Origin: Scatophagus argus
Lineage: Eukaryota > Chordata > Actinopteri > Scatophagidae
Direction of reading: 5' to 3'
NCBI RefSeq assembly: GCF_020382885.2
Contig: NC_058516.1
Location: 10,779,902-10,843,901 of the forward strand
DNA length: 64,000 nucleotides
The notes beneath the pieces were generated by a model. It was given only the letters and a program-made list of their open reading frames with translations, made no database searches and was not told where the DNA came from. The position numbers were made by a program, and so were the translations under genes. This document shows positions 12,736-26,484 of this stretch, piece by piece. Each line of letters opens with the position of its first letter. The stretch's first letter is position 1.

Positions 12736-14769
12736 TCTGTCCAAGGTATTTTATGAGTAGTACTACATTACTTCATGAAGTGCATAGGGTGGCAATGTGG
12801 CCTTCGGCACTGAGATGTAAGGATGCACCCAAAGACCCATCCATTGCCGAGAACCGAACTCAAAGAATGTTTCATTAGCAGCTTCTAATAGTCCTTTGCA
12901 TTATTGCTACCACATGGGATTCAGCTGTTTTCATATCTGTCAACTACCTCCTGCAATTTTGCCCGCCTCATCCAGACTTATGAACTGACTTTGTAATTTC
13001 CAGCAAGGCACACCTCCCAAACGCAGAAACGTCCAGTTGCTTTAACTATCCCTAACAACTTAGTAAGGGGTTCTCAAATCAATGGCAACAGCGACACTGA
13101 TCTTCACTTGCAATTTTGGTTTAAATTCATTGTCAAAAGGTGCCCAAACAGACAATAACAAGAGGGTGAAGTGTGAGAGCCGCTGACCATCTGTGAATGC
13201 GCAGAGATCGAGGTCGAATTCGTATTTCTCTCGCATTTCAAGCTTTCCCATGTGCAAAGAGCCTAGCGCCGATGTAAGAGCTGTGTGTGGAGCCTTTTCA
13301 CCTTCTAGTTAAAGTGACGGAAGTCGTATCACAATCTGAATACAAGTTCATGCTGACTTGAAGCATGAGTCACATGTTTTTAACCAAAGCCGTGAACCTT
13401 TAACCGATTTAACCAAAGTGTGGACTCCGGATGAGAAGCCCAGTGTCTCAGCCCTGTGAGTTCTGAAAGTGGACGTCACACTTCCTGGACTGTCAGTGAC
13501 TTAGCAGTGAACATAATCAAGGCAGTAATCACATTTATTCCAAAATGTATTTGACAAATAAGCATTTGATGGTATCTAAACACAATTAGTAAGAGCCAGG
13601 ATTGCTGTAAAGTCATCTAATGGTGCATAAATGCTGATATCTCGAAGTTTCAGGACCTGAATTCAAAGAATACGAAACTCCTCTTGGCTGTCTTTTAGCC
13701 ACCTGCTCCTCTGAATCCTTTGGTGGTGATTTGATGGTCTAACTCTTTTTGAAATGTTCTTTGACACTGAAACTGTTCAAATCAAAAATATCAGAAATGT
13801 TGGTGTTGGCAGCCATATTTCTTTGCGATCACCTCAGGTTTCTAGTGAGTAATAACTGCAAGTAGAATGAAAAAATGCAACACTTACATCATGCTGGCTC
13901 AATCCAGATTTGTATTTATGTAAATATCCATATCTAACTGCATGTCAAACGTCCGCAAAGTCCGTGAGATTTTGTCCAGAAGATGCAAAGTTTCTTCTTC
14001 CACTGAATGATGCGTCGATGTTGTTATCTGGAGCTAATGCTGTTATCCCAACAACCTCGATCACATTATATATTATATGTCACTGCATTCTATATTTCGC
14101 CATCTCCGTTCCAGAAAGTCCAATAAAGTCAGGCTATAAAAAACATTCATTTTGCCCTCTCTCTGGGTCAAAGGGTTAACCAGTGCAGACAAATTACCCT
14201 CCACATAACTACGACTTGCTTCAGTGATTTGGAGCAGCGCAGTGTGTGACTTTGCACGATTTGTAGAGGAAATAATTCAGTCCTTTGCTCAGCGTGGACT
14301 CCATCACCTCCCAGCCTGCATCACTTGTCTTCCTCTGTGTCTTCCTTTTTTCTCATCATCCGCTAAAATGTAGCGACAAATTCGAAATCCAGAAAAAAAA
14401 AAGAAAAAGTTAAATCAGAGATGCTTTGATCATTTCACGCAATCCGCAGTCTTCCGAATGAAGGAGAAATAAATCCTATCTTTGGAGTGACAAGTGTATC
14501 TGTGACGCTTGCTGAGAAAAAAGTGATCCGCACGCACCTGTTGGCTGGCCGTTACAAACCTTCCAAAGTTTGACTTTCGCTGCAAAAAAAACAACAGACT
14601 GAGAGTTTGATGGAGAGAACAGAGAGAGAGAGAGAGGGGAAGGATGGAGAGCTGGAGAGTGGAGCATCCTGTTGTCTCTCAGCCAGAAGGATGAATGGAA
14701 AGCCTGCGTCTCTGCCTCCTTTTATATTCTCTCTTCCCCTGCTGCCTCGCTTTGGCTTTTACCCTCACT

Positions 14770-14810
<41 letters not shown>

Positions 14811-15585
14811 AGAGAGACCTCTTTCAGAGCAGCAGGAATATATTATAACCCAAACAAAAGGAGCCGGCGTATTGTTTATGAATTACTAGCCTTCCAAAGG
14901 CAACAAAGGCCTCTATTTTCATAGAAAACTCCACTTTCATTTCAGCTCCATTTGATTACCAGAGCAAAGACAATAAAAAAAAAAAGGCCTCTCCGGTCGC
15001 AACATCCCAAAGGGATTCATTCCTCCTTCGCTCGCTCATTCAGCACCACTGAAAAGGTTTCTTTATTGCTTTCTTTTCAGGACTGATGTCAAATGGGCTT
15101 TTAGGAGTAAACCAATGACAAAAAATTATTGCTTGGCTATTTTGTACAATAACAGGGCCGGGGGAAGAGAGGAGTCCTGTGTTGTCTTTGTCATCTTTCT
15201 TCCCCCCTTTTTTTTCCTTTTGCTCCTTTCTGCTGTTGGAGAGGAAAATTGCAGAGGCTGGAAATTAATGGCGAGGCTTTGAAGGGTAAGAGGGAGAGAG
15301 ACACAAGACGGAGACACAATGCAACAATACAAGTCAAATCTGAATTATCGCTCGCTATTGAACACAGTGAAGAGACAGAAAGGTACTGTGAGGCTACGGA
15401 GGAAGTTTGAACGTGTGTGTGTGTGTTGTGGGAGTACTTTCACAAAACAGACACCTGTGGGTTCCACGGCCAAAAACAATAAAACCTCAGTGAAGCGCTG
15501 TCATATAATCTACAATGAGGCTGTCGATGTGTGTGTGTGTGTGTGTGTGTGTGCATTTTGTTACCTACTGGGGCCCTTTTCTGGT
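12736..15585. other. intergenic DNA, no gene seen
   Basis: No coding exon is recognisable. The stretch contains TG microsatellites at 14772-14808 and 15529-15553, a GA-rich tract near 14612-14640, and a moderately complex region at about 14930-15260 that contains ACAAT motifs and could be regulatory. Open frames rich in Cys-Val are products of the TG repeat. Confidence 0.5.
14772..14808. repeat. (TG)n microsatellite
   Basis: About 18 uninterrupted TG units followed by GCAGAGAGAGA. Confidence 0.95.
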
Positions 15586-15790
15586 ATACACCAATCAGCC
15601 ACAACATTAAAACCACCTGCTTAGAGAGGGAGAAGGGACACGGGACCTCTAGGGGGTCTTTTGTGGTCAGAACCTTTGGGTCCTGTGCAATGAGGGCGGG
15701 GCCTCCAGGTGGGAGGGTGGATTCAGGTTATTAAGGTGCGTCTTGCAGATTCTCGATCAGGTCGGGATCTGGGGAGTCTGCAGGCCGTTG
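15586..15790 (+). mobile_element. DNA-transposon end, teleost repeat fragment
   Basis: The segment opens with 'acaccaatcagccacaacat', continuing into 'taaaaccacctgc'. This is the terminal inverted-repeat sequence of a very common fish DNA-transposon family. It then runs through matching internal text around 15745-15775 ('gatcaggtcgggatctgggg'), which resembles that family's internal sequence. The other end and the transposase region are absent, so it is a truncated, inactive copy. The family name is not assigned because no search was possible. Confidence 0.65.
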
Positions 15791-18441
15791 TGGAACTCGA
15801 GACATAGCTAAAGCTGGGGGGGTGGGGGGGCTTTGGATCGAAAAACAAAAAAAAAATCCCAAAATTCTGAAAAGATTAAAGATGAACACGGCACGCTGAC
15901 TGTAAAAGATGCTCTTTCACCTTTTTCTTTTTTTTTTTTTTGCTATGCCGCCTGTTTTTGTCCTCCTGGATGAACATTTGGCTCGAGACAAAAGGTGAAC
16001 TAATCAATTATTCCTCTTGCAGGGCCCTGGTGCTGTTGTGAAAAGCGTTGACATTTGAGCTTTCCAGACGACATCTGCAAATTTATATGCCTTCCATTGT
16101 GTGAGGCAGCCAGCCCTGTATCAAAGGCTGTAAAAGGCCTTGTCAATTTAGTAAGGACAACTCTACAAAGAGTCCTTTCTCCTCTGTTGTTATGTGAATA
16201 ATGCTTTTCACTGGTTTCCTGCCAAAACCTGTTGGCGATTTGGCATTGTGATGTCATTGATTGTACTGATAACAGACATCAGACGTGAAGACCTTCAAAA
16301 TGCCAGTAACGCATTGTGACACATCACAAATGTACGGCTCCTCATCGGATTCAACGATCTTTATGGAAGCTTTGAAATAAAACGTTATTGGTTGTAACTG
16401 TAACTGTCAAAGTAACGTTTTTGTTTAGCGGTAAAGAAGGTAAGAAACTTCCACCTGGCGAAAAGGGTGAAAACCACATAAACTAACTGACATTTACAAC
16501 CCAGCAGGGGGTGCTGTTTCACCCATTAGGAGGAACACAGTTAAAGATGTCTCATACAGTTTTGTGAGCAATCTTTCGTACATTTTTGAAGAGTAGCTGC
16601 CTGTGATTACTTTGTCACTGAATGTCTGCATAACCAGATGGATATAGATCTACTAGAGACACGAGGGCCCGTCTTTGATTCAGTACTTTAATTCACAGAC
16701 AAATGGGTGAAATAAATAGAAAGGACGGGGAGGGTTATTCTTGTAATAGCAACTACTGTAATCAGTGGTAACATTAGAATACACATTACATTTACGTCAG
16801 TCACTTTAAGTTAAATAAGATTTACATTACATGGCTTACATTAGTGTGGGTTCTATTTCATGAATATCTCACTTGTGGGTGAAGTTTCTCGAAGTGATAA
16901 CTTTAACAGAGGAAATATTTTTTTTTTTTGTCCGCAAGGCACGTCTCCTGACGCTCATGAGAAATACAAATCATCTGTAGCGTGATCAAAAGGGTCAGGT
17001 AAATAAAAAATAAAAATTAGCAGTGTTACAAATCAAAACCAGGTTTTTGTTTTTTTTTGTTTTTGTTTTTTTTTTTTAAGAGTGAACCAATCACAAATAT
17101 CAAAAATAGGAAATCGCTCTAAAGTTAAGTTGCGTATCGACAGAGTAAAAAACATTAAAAAAAAAAAAAAACCTAAACAACTTCTTTATAGTGTTATATT
17201 GCTTGGACTTTGGTCTTGAAACACAAAGAGCAAAGAGCTGACTCACTGCGAACATTTTGTTTAGCGGAAGATGAACAAAAGAAAAGGGAAACCCTGTAGC
17301 TGTCAGCAGTGTGCATACTGCATTAGAAATCTGGCTGCATTAAACATTTTCCTTAATTATGGGCTTTACGTTGGGAGTTTCCAATTACTTCCATGACACA
17401 ACTATGCTTATTTAATGTATCGGATTGCAACTCTTTTCATACTTTAAACAGTTACTGCTGTGAGAGTTAGATCCACTCAGTTCCAAGCTATTTGTGACTT
17501 GGCAGCAATACTGTGTTTATTAGCACGTATTTTCCTGTCAGAACTGCAGCTTCGGGCAGACACGTATAATGTTCCAGCAGCTTATTGGCCCTTCCTCTCT
17601 ATCTCCAGCTACCCTTTAGCAACAGTGACTAACACGTTTTTGAGATTTACTGATAAAGATTGAACTTCTTTGTGTGATGCAGTTCCTGTTCCTTTTTTTT
17701 ATTTTTTTAAACAAAAGTATTATATATATATTTTTAAATAAATAAATAAAAGAAATGTACACAACCCATGAAGCAATGTCTGCTGCAGTCATTGTTACGG
17801 TGCTCATCCCGTAAAATATCAGGTCACTTGGAAATGCTGGTAAATTTTGCTTCTGATTAAATTGTAGTGACTTTGTGCCCTACTACGATAAATAATCCAA
17901 CTCTATAGTTCATTAGCGTTTGACTGAATAACATAAATAGAATTCTAAAGTTATCTTTCATAATAATATGATGATTTAACATTTGAAACTGCTGCTCATG
18001 CAAACAATTTTAAGTTTCGGCGAGGACTTTCATTCACATACGACTCTAATATTTCTGAAATATAGAAACCCATGTAGTGTTCTTGTTCGAGCACCAGGCC
18101 ACTTTATGAAATACTGGTGAAACTTTAGACTTACTGCATATAAGCACAAAGGGAATGAAAAATAAACACACATAAGGAAACAAGAGAAAGTGATTCAGTT
18201 TTGTCAGTGCTCCAAAGAAGGAAGTGATGTCATCACGCCTACCAGCTAATTTGGCTTCACAGCTTACGGTCAGTTGGGATGGCTTTGCTCATGGCCGGCA
18301 GGCATTGTCTTGGTCCAAAGTTTTGTCGCTGTGTAAGTGGACTTCAGAGTCAGAACGGTGAAAAGTCGACTCGTGTCCACACAGTTCAGAGGTCTTTTTT
18401 GATCCTTCCAAGGTCAGAAGATGATTAAATACACATGGATC
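15791..18441. other. 3' flank of arhgef7, no further gene
   Basis: This lies just downstream of the arhgef7 stop codon, which is on the minus strand, and must hold the arhgef7 3' untranslated region toward its right end. I could not place a polyadenylation signal with confidence. A block at about 16000-16260 is complex, repeat-free and slightly GC-balanced, and reads like a conserved noncoding element. Homopolymer A and T tracts are frequent at 16900-17200 and 17690-17760. Confidence 0.5.
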
Positions 18442-19515
18442 TCAGAGGTTGGTCTCGTCCCAGGTCGGGTCGTTCATGTTCTTCAAAACTCTCCTGATGA
18501 TCCTCTCCAGCTCCTTCCTCGCTCGCTGCTCCTCCTCCAGCGTCCTCCTCATCCTCTTGTTGTCCTGGAGGAGAGGGACAAAGAAAGAAAAGAGAGGAGG
18601 TGAGAATGGGAGAAAAGAAGTGATGGAGTGGAGGGATGGCATGTATTGAGTATTCAGCTTGAGCAAAAAGAGAGCCAACGTGACTAAAAACCAGGCTTGC
18701 AGTACTTGAGTCCAGGACTCCGACTTCAGTCCAACTTGACTGGAACTTGGACATTGTTAACTAGGACTTGGACTCATGCATTATCTGTATTCGAACTCAT
18801 AAATCAGAGACAAGTCCTCAAATTTTTATTTCATTTTACATAATATACCACAGTAATTTTGGCATAAGATAATATCTACATTATACATACAATTAATAAT
18901 ATATTTGGATTGGACTTGACTCAGATTTTTCTTTTAATGACTTGGCTCGGACTCGAACACTGGGACTCGGACTCGACTACAGCGCTGCTAAAAACAGACA
19001 TCTGAACAGGAGGTTAATAATACTGACAGGTCCGTGTTGGTAATGTGTTTAAAAAGCCGCAGACTGACCTGTTTGAGTTCATGCACCTCGTCTTTCAGAC
19101 TGTACACGGTGTCCACCAGACTCCTGCACCAACAGAGCAGGAGCTCTTTAACATACAACATACATTTGCATTTACATTTTTTTTGGTGATCACCATGCTT
19201 TTATTTTGTATAGCTCATAATAATCCAATATCCACTGCTGTCTTGGCAAACATGACACGGATGCTTATAGTTTGTCTATGTGCTTGTGGTTGTTTACGTT
19301 TTCAGAATCCGCCATTTTCTATATTTGAACTTTTATTCTGGAGCTGAAGCAACTCAGTGACACACTGCGTTTACCGTACATCGCAAACATAAACAAACCA
19401 CCGTCTCTCGTCTCTCACCTCTCCTCCACCACAGTTTGTCCGTTGCTCCTGGTCTCCTCCACTATGATCTTCTCCTCCTCTGGGAACAGCATGTGCACAT
19501 CCTTTCTGCTGGAGC
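18442..19515 (-). CDS. arhgef7: arhgef7 exons 20-22: coiled coil and PDZ ligand
   Basis: Exons at 19419-19515, 19069-19123 and 18442-18564 complete the protein. Exon 20 encodes [20 protein letters not shown], exon 21 [18 protein letters not shown] and exon 22 a strongly charged helix ([20 protein letters not shown]) ending WDETNL and a TGA at 18442-18444. In the family this coiled coil trimerises beta-PIX and the terminal DETNL binds PDZ domains such as those of Shank and Scribble. The heptad-like leucines and the intact terminus suggest a functional tail. Exon 20 accepts phase 1 from either exon 18 or the cassette exon. Confidence 0.94.
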
Positions 19516-22500
19516 CTGATCGAACAGTGACGACAGCGTAGTTTATTATCGCCGCGCAATGCCCAAAGATGTGCTAACATATAGTGTTAACAGTTCAAAG
19601 AAGACGACGTTAATGGAGTGTCTTACAGAGTACAAGTGAACACACAGATGACATTTTACTGATGTAAGGTGTGGACCAAGAACCTGTACCTGAAGAGGAT
19701 GACTGTTTTAAAGCGTCTCAGTCGGAGTATATTTACTACCTGTGAGAAGTTTCTGGACTGTTGGTCAGACATTTGAAAAAGTCACTGTAGGCTCCGGGAA
19801 ACTTATGCTTAGATTTTACAGACCAAGCAATTAGTTATTTAATTTATTGAGAAAATCTTTAGTAGACTGGCTGACAATAAATATAATCCGCAGATGGAGT
19901 CTTAAACAAGTGTGACACAATAACACCCCAGTGTGTTATCGCTTACTTATATTGAGTAACTGCATTTTGTTTCATGGTATGAGTCACTCACTCTCACTGC
20001 CCACCAACTTCACTGTACTTGTCTGCTTAAATATATTGGATTATGGGCTATATATTTTGCAGCTACAGTACACTCACGGGAATGCACACAGGCTCAAAGA
20101 GACAAACATTAAGTACGACACATACACGGCAGGCACGACAGGTGAAAGGTTTGGGACTCTAGTTGTAAGCTAGCTGGCACGTCAGAGGGTTGCGACACCC
20201 AAAATCTTACGAGAAAATGAGGCGGTCCTGTAACTAGTGGCGGTCCAGATACTGTCATAATCCGAGTCCTCTGACTGGTCAGAACAAGGCAGGTTGCCGG
20301 GTAAACCAGCGACGGTGAGGCTGGTGTCAGCGAGCACATGGTTGTGCATGAGGTCGGTCCCCTGCCAGGCTGTACCATAACCAGTAATAGATGGGGTTGG
20401 AACAAACCAAGTTGAAAGTTGGAAGGTGAGGGGAGGATTACAAACCATAAAGAATGTGGGATTGGGACAAAACATATTGTAGTTGTGGACATGTAATTTT
20501 TTTGATAAACATAAATATGACATTTGAACCAAACACAACAAGTAACAAAAAGAAGATGTGCGGATATGTGGGATAAATCATGTTAAATTTTAAAAAGTAA
20601 CAGAATGAAACAAAGGAGGATGATGGTAATACAAAAGAACATATGGATAAATGATGTTTGAAGGAAGGCAAGGGAATGCAGGGAAGACATACAAAGAGAG
20701 GAGAGAGAAAAACATTGTTAGAGCAGACGGCAAAGGTTAGCAGCAAGGCAAGACCAGCAGTGTGTGTGAGCATGTATGTGAGCACACTGGTCAGTGTGTG
20801 TGTGCGTGCGTGTGTGTGTACTCACTGGAGTTGAGAGTCTGTCGCGTCTTGGCACTGGTACAGTAGGCCTCGATCACTTTCAGGATCTGAGCATCCTCCT
20901 CGAGAGCTGCGGTACCTGAGAGACCAGGACAGGTTCAGAGGGACAGATGATGACATGGTGGAGAAACACTGCAAACAGAGGACTTGTAGATACACAGCCT
21001 CTGGCAGCCATATTGGAGAAGTACAGCTCTTTGCAACACTGCAGAGCAGCTGACTGCAGCTAAAAGTACAACTCAGCGGTAAGGAATACTTACACAGAAG
21101 ACTGTGTTTTAGTGGTTAGTAGTTTGTCAGCATATTTTGTTTTTAATCGTTAAATTTGATGAAAATGTTTTACATCAAGCTAGTTTTTTGGGCTGGGATT
21201 AGAACAGACCATTTGCTGTGAAGTTCAGCAAATGTTAGCAGTTTCAATAAAGTTTATTATGTCTGATAAATGTAAAAATAAATCAAAGACACGTAATCAG
21301 TGGCTGGCTAATTTCTGCTAATGAATCAGCCCACAGTCTTCTACGTAAATACAGCTGTTTTGGCAGCTGGTGATGGAGAAGAACTTGCAAAGATATGGCA
21401 TCATTAAGCACTATGTTTCAGTTTGTGAATGGGTGAAATGGCGCGCAGTGATGTATTTCATTTGCTGAGCTGCATGCTTACTTTTTCTGACAGTGAAGTC
21501 CTCTTCTGAAGGTTTCCTCTCTGGCTTTCTCTTGGGGAGCAGCTTTTTCATGTTCTTAGGACTCTTACTCAAATCCTACAAACAAAGATATGCACAGCAG
21601 GAATGTACTTTTAATCCAAGCGCAACAGGGCTCAGAACAATCTTTGCTCGCATTCTTCAGTGGGATAAGTGAATGAAGTAGGAAAAAAAAGGCCACTTTG
21701 AGAAACACCTACAGTATGTGATAAAACATAAAGCTGATTTTAGTATGACAGTGTACGGCACCTCCTTCTGGCTGAGAGCAGCTGAGGGTCGGAGTGGGGG
21801 CGCAGGACGAAGGCAGCTCAGGCTCCAGGGTTTGGGGGTACTCGGTGGCTCCAGGGGTCCCCACATTGGGCTGCCGCTGTGGGTCATCCCATGTGAAGAG
21901 GGATGGGGAAGGGTGTGGTAGGCGTGTCCGGTGCTCCCTCCACGGGACTCCGAGAGTCTGGAGGGAGTGACGGGGTGAGAGGGCAGCTGGGAGGAGAGGG
22001 AGGAGGTGGGTGAAGAAAAGAAAAGTGAGTCATATACTGCAGCAGGGCGGTAAAGTGGACGAGGATCCGCTCGCGCTCTTACCGTGTGGCAGACGGACTG
22101 AGGCTTGTGCGAGTGTGTGTGGGCGGCCGGTGTGTGCGTCTGCCTGGTGAGAAAGTCCAGCCAGTCCTGCAGGTCCTTCTGACTGTTACATGCCACCTGC
22201 ATCCACTCACACTGGCCACCTGGGCAACAACAAAACACACACACACAGACAACAAGCAGAGGTCACACAGACACGGTTTAAAGGCGTTTAAGAGCAAGAC
22301 CATTTCTATTTATAGCAGGTTTGTGATTTCCTGCAATATTCCCTTACAACACATAGAAGAAGATCACTGATATTAAATTACACTATAAAGGAGAGCCGAA
22401 AGAGAAAGAGAGATGCTGACCGGAAATTTCAAAAGCATTCCTCTGGTTTATACCATCTTCTATCCTGGAGATGAGCATTCCCGACAGAGGCATCCTCCCC

Positions 22501-25121
22501 TACAGAGACACACACACCGAGTAAATCAGTAAACCGAACCCAGAGCCTATCGGGAGCCAGAGCTAACGTTTCAACACTTTTAAGTTGCACAGTGGCGGCG
22601 GCGATAACCGTTTTAAGTTTCATTTCACGTGGCGTGAGCTCACCTGATAGATGAATCCGCTCTTTCGCTGGCTGGTAGAGAGCATGAGCAGAGTGTGAGC
22701 GAAGAGGACGAGGTAGCGTTCATTTGGCTCCTGAAAAATCACAATACAATCACAATATCTTCAGTTTCATGTGTTCACTTTTTGTCTCCTTTTTGGTAAG
22801 TAAAAAGTCTTAAAAGGGTGACTGAGGTTGGGATGAATACCTGAGAGTGCGTGTGGACTGCAGCCGTGGACATGTAGAGAATAGGGCCGAGGGTTTTGAT
22901 GTCATCCCCTTCCCAGTTTCTGATTGGCTCCGTTAAAATCTGCAACTCCAGCTCTTTCTTCTTCCTCACCACCAGACACTGAGCCTGAACACACGGAAGC
23001 ATTCAAAGACATGCAAATGCACAAAAACTCCGTCTAATCAACACAACTCCACATAATTTCCAGTAAACGGATTAATTTAGTTAAGTTTAGTTAAGCTACT
23101 GTGAGTAATCCTTCAGCACTATTTGTTCACGCTGTGTAAGAATTATTTTATTCAGATATCCCTCACTTCTAGATTACCAGAAAACACTATTAAGCTTTTT
23201 AAATGTTAAATATGCGGTACAATAGTGACTGTCAAAAGCAAAGCACATCTAAGGGCCTGCTCAGACAGAGCATCTCTGAGGCATCTTTTTCGTTTCACAC
23301 GCAGCCCTGAACGCCTCACCGCTCAGAGCTCAAACTGTCCAATCGGGCTCTTAGAAAGCTTCCATAAAGACACACTTTGGACACACACATGCAAGACTGT
23401 GAGACTAGCCAGGCACAAGTAGAGCCAATCTAACTATTCTAAATGCTTATGCGTGGTTGGAGCTTACTGAAAGGTTTTTAAAGGCAGTCATGCAAGCACG
23501 GAGATCCTCTCTGTCAGGGTGTTGCTCCTAAGACAAAATAAAACATGAAAATATAGTTAAAAGAGAACAGATTCAGGTCCTGGTAAGCTCTTGTTTGTTA
23601 TGTTAATTAAACATTTGTGTTTGGACAGAGTCGCGCTAACCTCCATGTGTCTGTCCAGCTCTTTCAGCAGCGTTGGGTATTTGTCCAGTCTGGTGAAGGG
23701 TTTACTCAGACTAGCGGTCAAAGTTATGATCCCAGGAAAGGGTGCCCCCTTTGACTCCATGTACTTCCCCAGATCGTCACTAAGACCCAAAGAAAAACAC
23801 ATTTAAATACATGCCTGCGAACACAGTAATTCTCCGTATATCTCTGACTGTACCCGTGCTGCGTGAGTACGTTGACAGCAGACGGGTGGTTGAAGCAGTA
23901 GTCCAGGTAGATGGTCTTTATCTGGGGCATCTGACTCAGGAAGAAGCCTCCGATCCTCTGCTGGCTCTCTGGAAGTCTACACACACACACAGACATCATG
24001 TCACAGTGGTTAGCAACTGCCTCTGTTGGCATTCAATCACACATAGAGAGAAAGATCTGAAAGGAAGGGACTGCTCTTGGGATGTAGTGTGCACAGGAAC
24101 ATTGCGATAAACTGGGAAACTAACCACGGAAAAACGTTCACATCAAGGCTGCGCTCAAGACCATAAAGGTTTAACTTCTGCAAAGCTAAAGACTTGGTGA
24201 ATATAATCAAATCAAAACTATCAACCAAATAATTATAATAATAAGTGAGCTGTGCTATTTGTGGATTAGATTTTCTTTACAAAAATTGAACATGAATTAT
24301 GTTTTCTTGATCTCTTTTCCTAACCTGCTGCATCTCAGACAAAAATGTTATTACTGCGAGCTACCACTAGGTGGCTCTGCTGCTCTAATAACTGCCTTCA
24401 ATCTCAAGCGCTGATATTTCCTATTGGAGTAAAATTCAAAATTACTTAAATAAGATGGATAGCTTGAAAAAATACAATTACATATACACCACCCCCCCAA
24501 CTAAGGCTGCAAATAACTACTATTTTCATTAATTTGATTATTTTGTCCATTATTTTCTCAGCTAATTTGGTGTGTGAAAAGAGTAAAAATACACATACTC
24601 CAATAAAGCAGTTGTTACTGCATCAATGCAATGGTGCATTTGACAGCACCTCATGTTTAATATGTTTTGTAAACAACTTAAGTATCGCAAGACCGGCTTT
24701 CACAGATGTCCCCGTGAGATTACGGCACTGCAGGACGAGTTAACTGGTGCCACGTCGTCGTTTGACTAGTTTATGACACCGTATACCTTTGGTTAGACAG
24801 AAAGACGGACTCACTTTGTATGCTCCTCCAAGGACTGAGCCAATATCTGCTGGAAGGTCGAGATCTCCTCCAGATTCCCCTGAATGTGACTGATGTCAGC
24901 ACTGCTGAGTCTGCAAAACACATAAGAGGCGAAGAGGAATTCATAATTAACATATGTATATAATATACGCACTGGCGCAATATGGAATGCCACTTATATG
25001 GTGCTGTATTTAACATCCAGCGTGCATACGGTATGCAGCATTTGTGTGTTATCCAGTATGTGTGTGTTCTTATATTCTGTACGATGGGACACATAATATG
25101 ATGGTATTGGTACAGATGTGC

Positions 25122-25155
<34 letters not shown>

Positions 25156-25309
25156 CACTAAAACCTGATTCTGCTGAATAAAACAAGACAAAAAGTGTAA
25201 AAATATCTCTACCTGTCTGTGGGGTGAAGTGAGCGAAGGTATGTGCCCAGGAGACTTTGCAGCTCCCTCGAATATTCACTCTCTGCATCCAGGATGTTTT
25301 GTAGGACCT

Positions 25310-25352
<43 letters not shown>

Positions 25353-26444
25353 TGAGTAATATAAAATAAATAGAGCAGTTCTGTATGCTTTTGCCCTTTA
25401 AAATCCATATTTCCATGATAAAAGGTGAATACAGTAGCAATAAATTATTTTGATAACTGATTAATTGTTTGAAAAACCTTTTCAGCAGAAAAAAAATCCC
25501 CAAAATATCTTGTTTCATATGCTCTGTTCTGACAACTGCTGCTTTTATCTGTTTTCTATTACAGTAAACTTTGGATTTTGGTTTGATGGCCAGACAAAAC
25601 AAGACATTTGAAAACATCATGTGACGCTTAAAGACAGGAAGTGTGAGGGTCATTTGACTTTTTTGATGCTTAACTGACTAGACAGCTAGCCAAGATGAGT
25701 GGATAAGGAAAATGAATCTTTAATTACAGCTATAACTGATGCCAAATTTGAACGGTGAAACAGAACATAGCGAGAGCCAATGAACCACTGTGGCCAATTT
25801 TTATAAAACTGTGAGGAGTATCTGATTGGCTGATTCAGTATTAACCCATCTGAAGCATCCACATTTTTTGGAAATAAGACGAGCCCCCCACACATGTCCT
25901 CCTGCTGAGTTAAAAATGACTGTAAAGCTGCTAGCTTCCTAATAGGATATGTCTTGTATAAGAAGCTAATAGACAGTGATGGCAAACCCTCTGGGAGCCC
26001 GAGCAGCTCCACAGTATACACTCAGGACTGAGGCCTGAGAGGTAATGTATTGTATGTATTCCTTTTTTTTTATTTTTAACTAAAACAAAATTGCCAGTGC
26101 GTGTACTGTCAACAAGAATATGATGAAAACATTTTCAAAATCAAAACAAAAGCATGACCTTTAACAGACTACACAAACACACATAGAGAGGGGGAACAAA
26201 AAAGCCCAAAGCTTGTATTTTCTACTTAGACAAGCTTCTGTTCTTATGTTTTAGGATCCTGCATTGGAACAAAAACTAAAAGTTTTTTATTTAGAACTTC
26301 TTTTCATTTTGCATCTCCGTCTGGGAACAGCTTTGACTTCAGGCAGGACCTGTGAGCTAGTGCTTACATGAGAAAGACACTCAGGTACCCAAACCAAAGA
26401 TGGACTGACTAGACAGACTGTTGAAGCTTGTTGCATTATTGAAA

Positions 26445-26484
<40 letters not shown>

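Noticed and set aside
18425-18754. Open frames on both strands overlapping the last arhgef7 exon
   Set aside because: Only the frame ending at 18442 carries the beta-PIX coiled coil and DETNL terminus and has a matching acceptor; the others are shadows.
20109-20492. A 127-codon minus-strand frame over the cassette exon
   Set aside because: It is out of frame with the [12 protein letters not shown] text; the shifted frame at 20182-20369 is the real one.
25070-25408. Cys-Val and Thr-His repeat proteins over microsatellites
   Set aside because: They are translations of (TG)n/(CA)n tracts.
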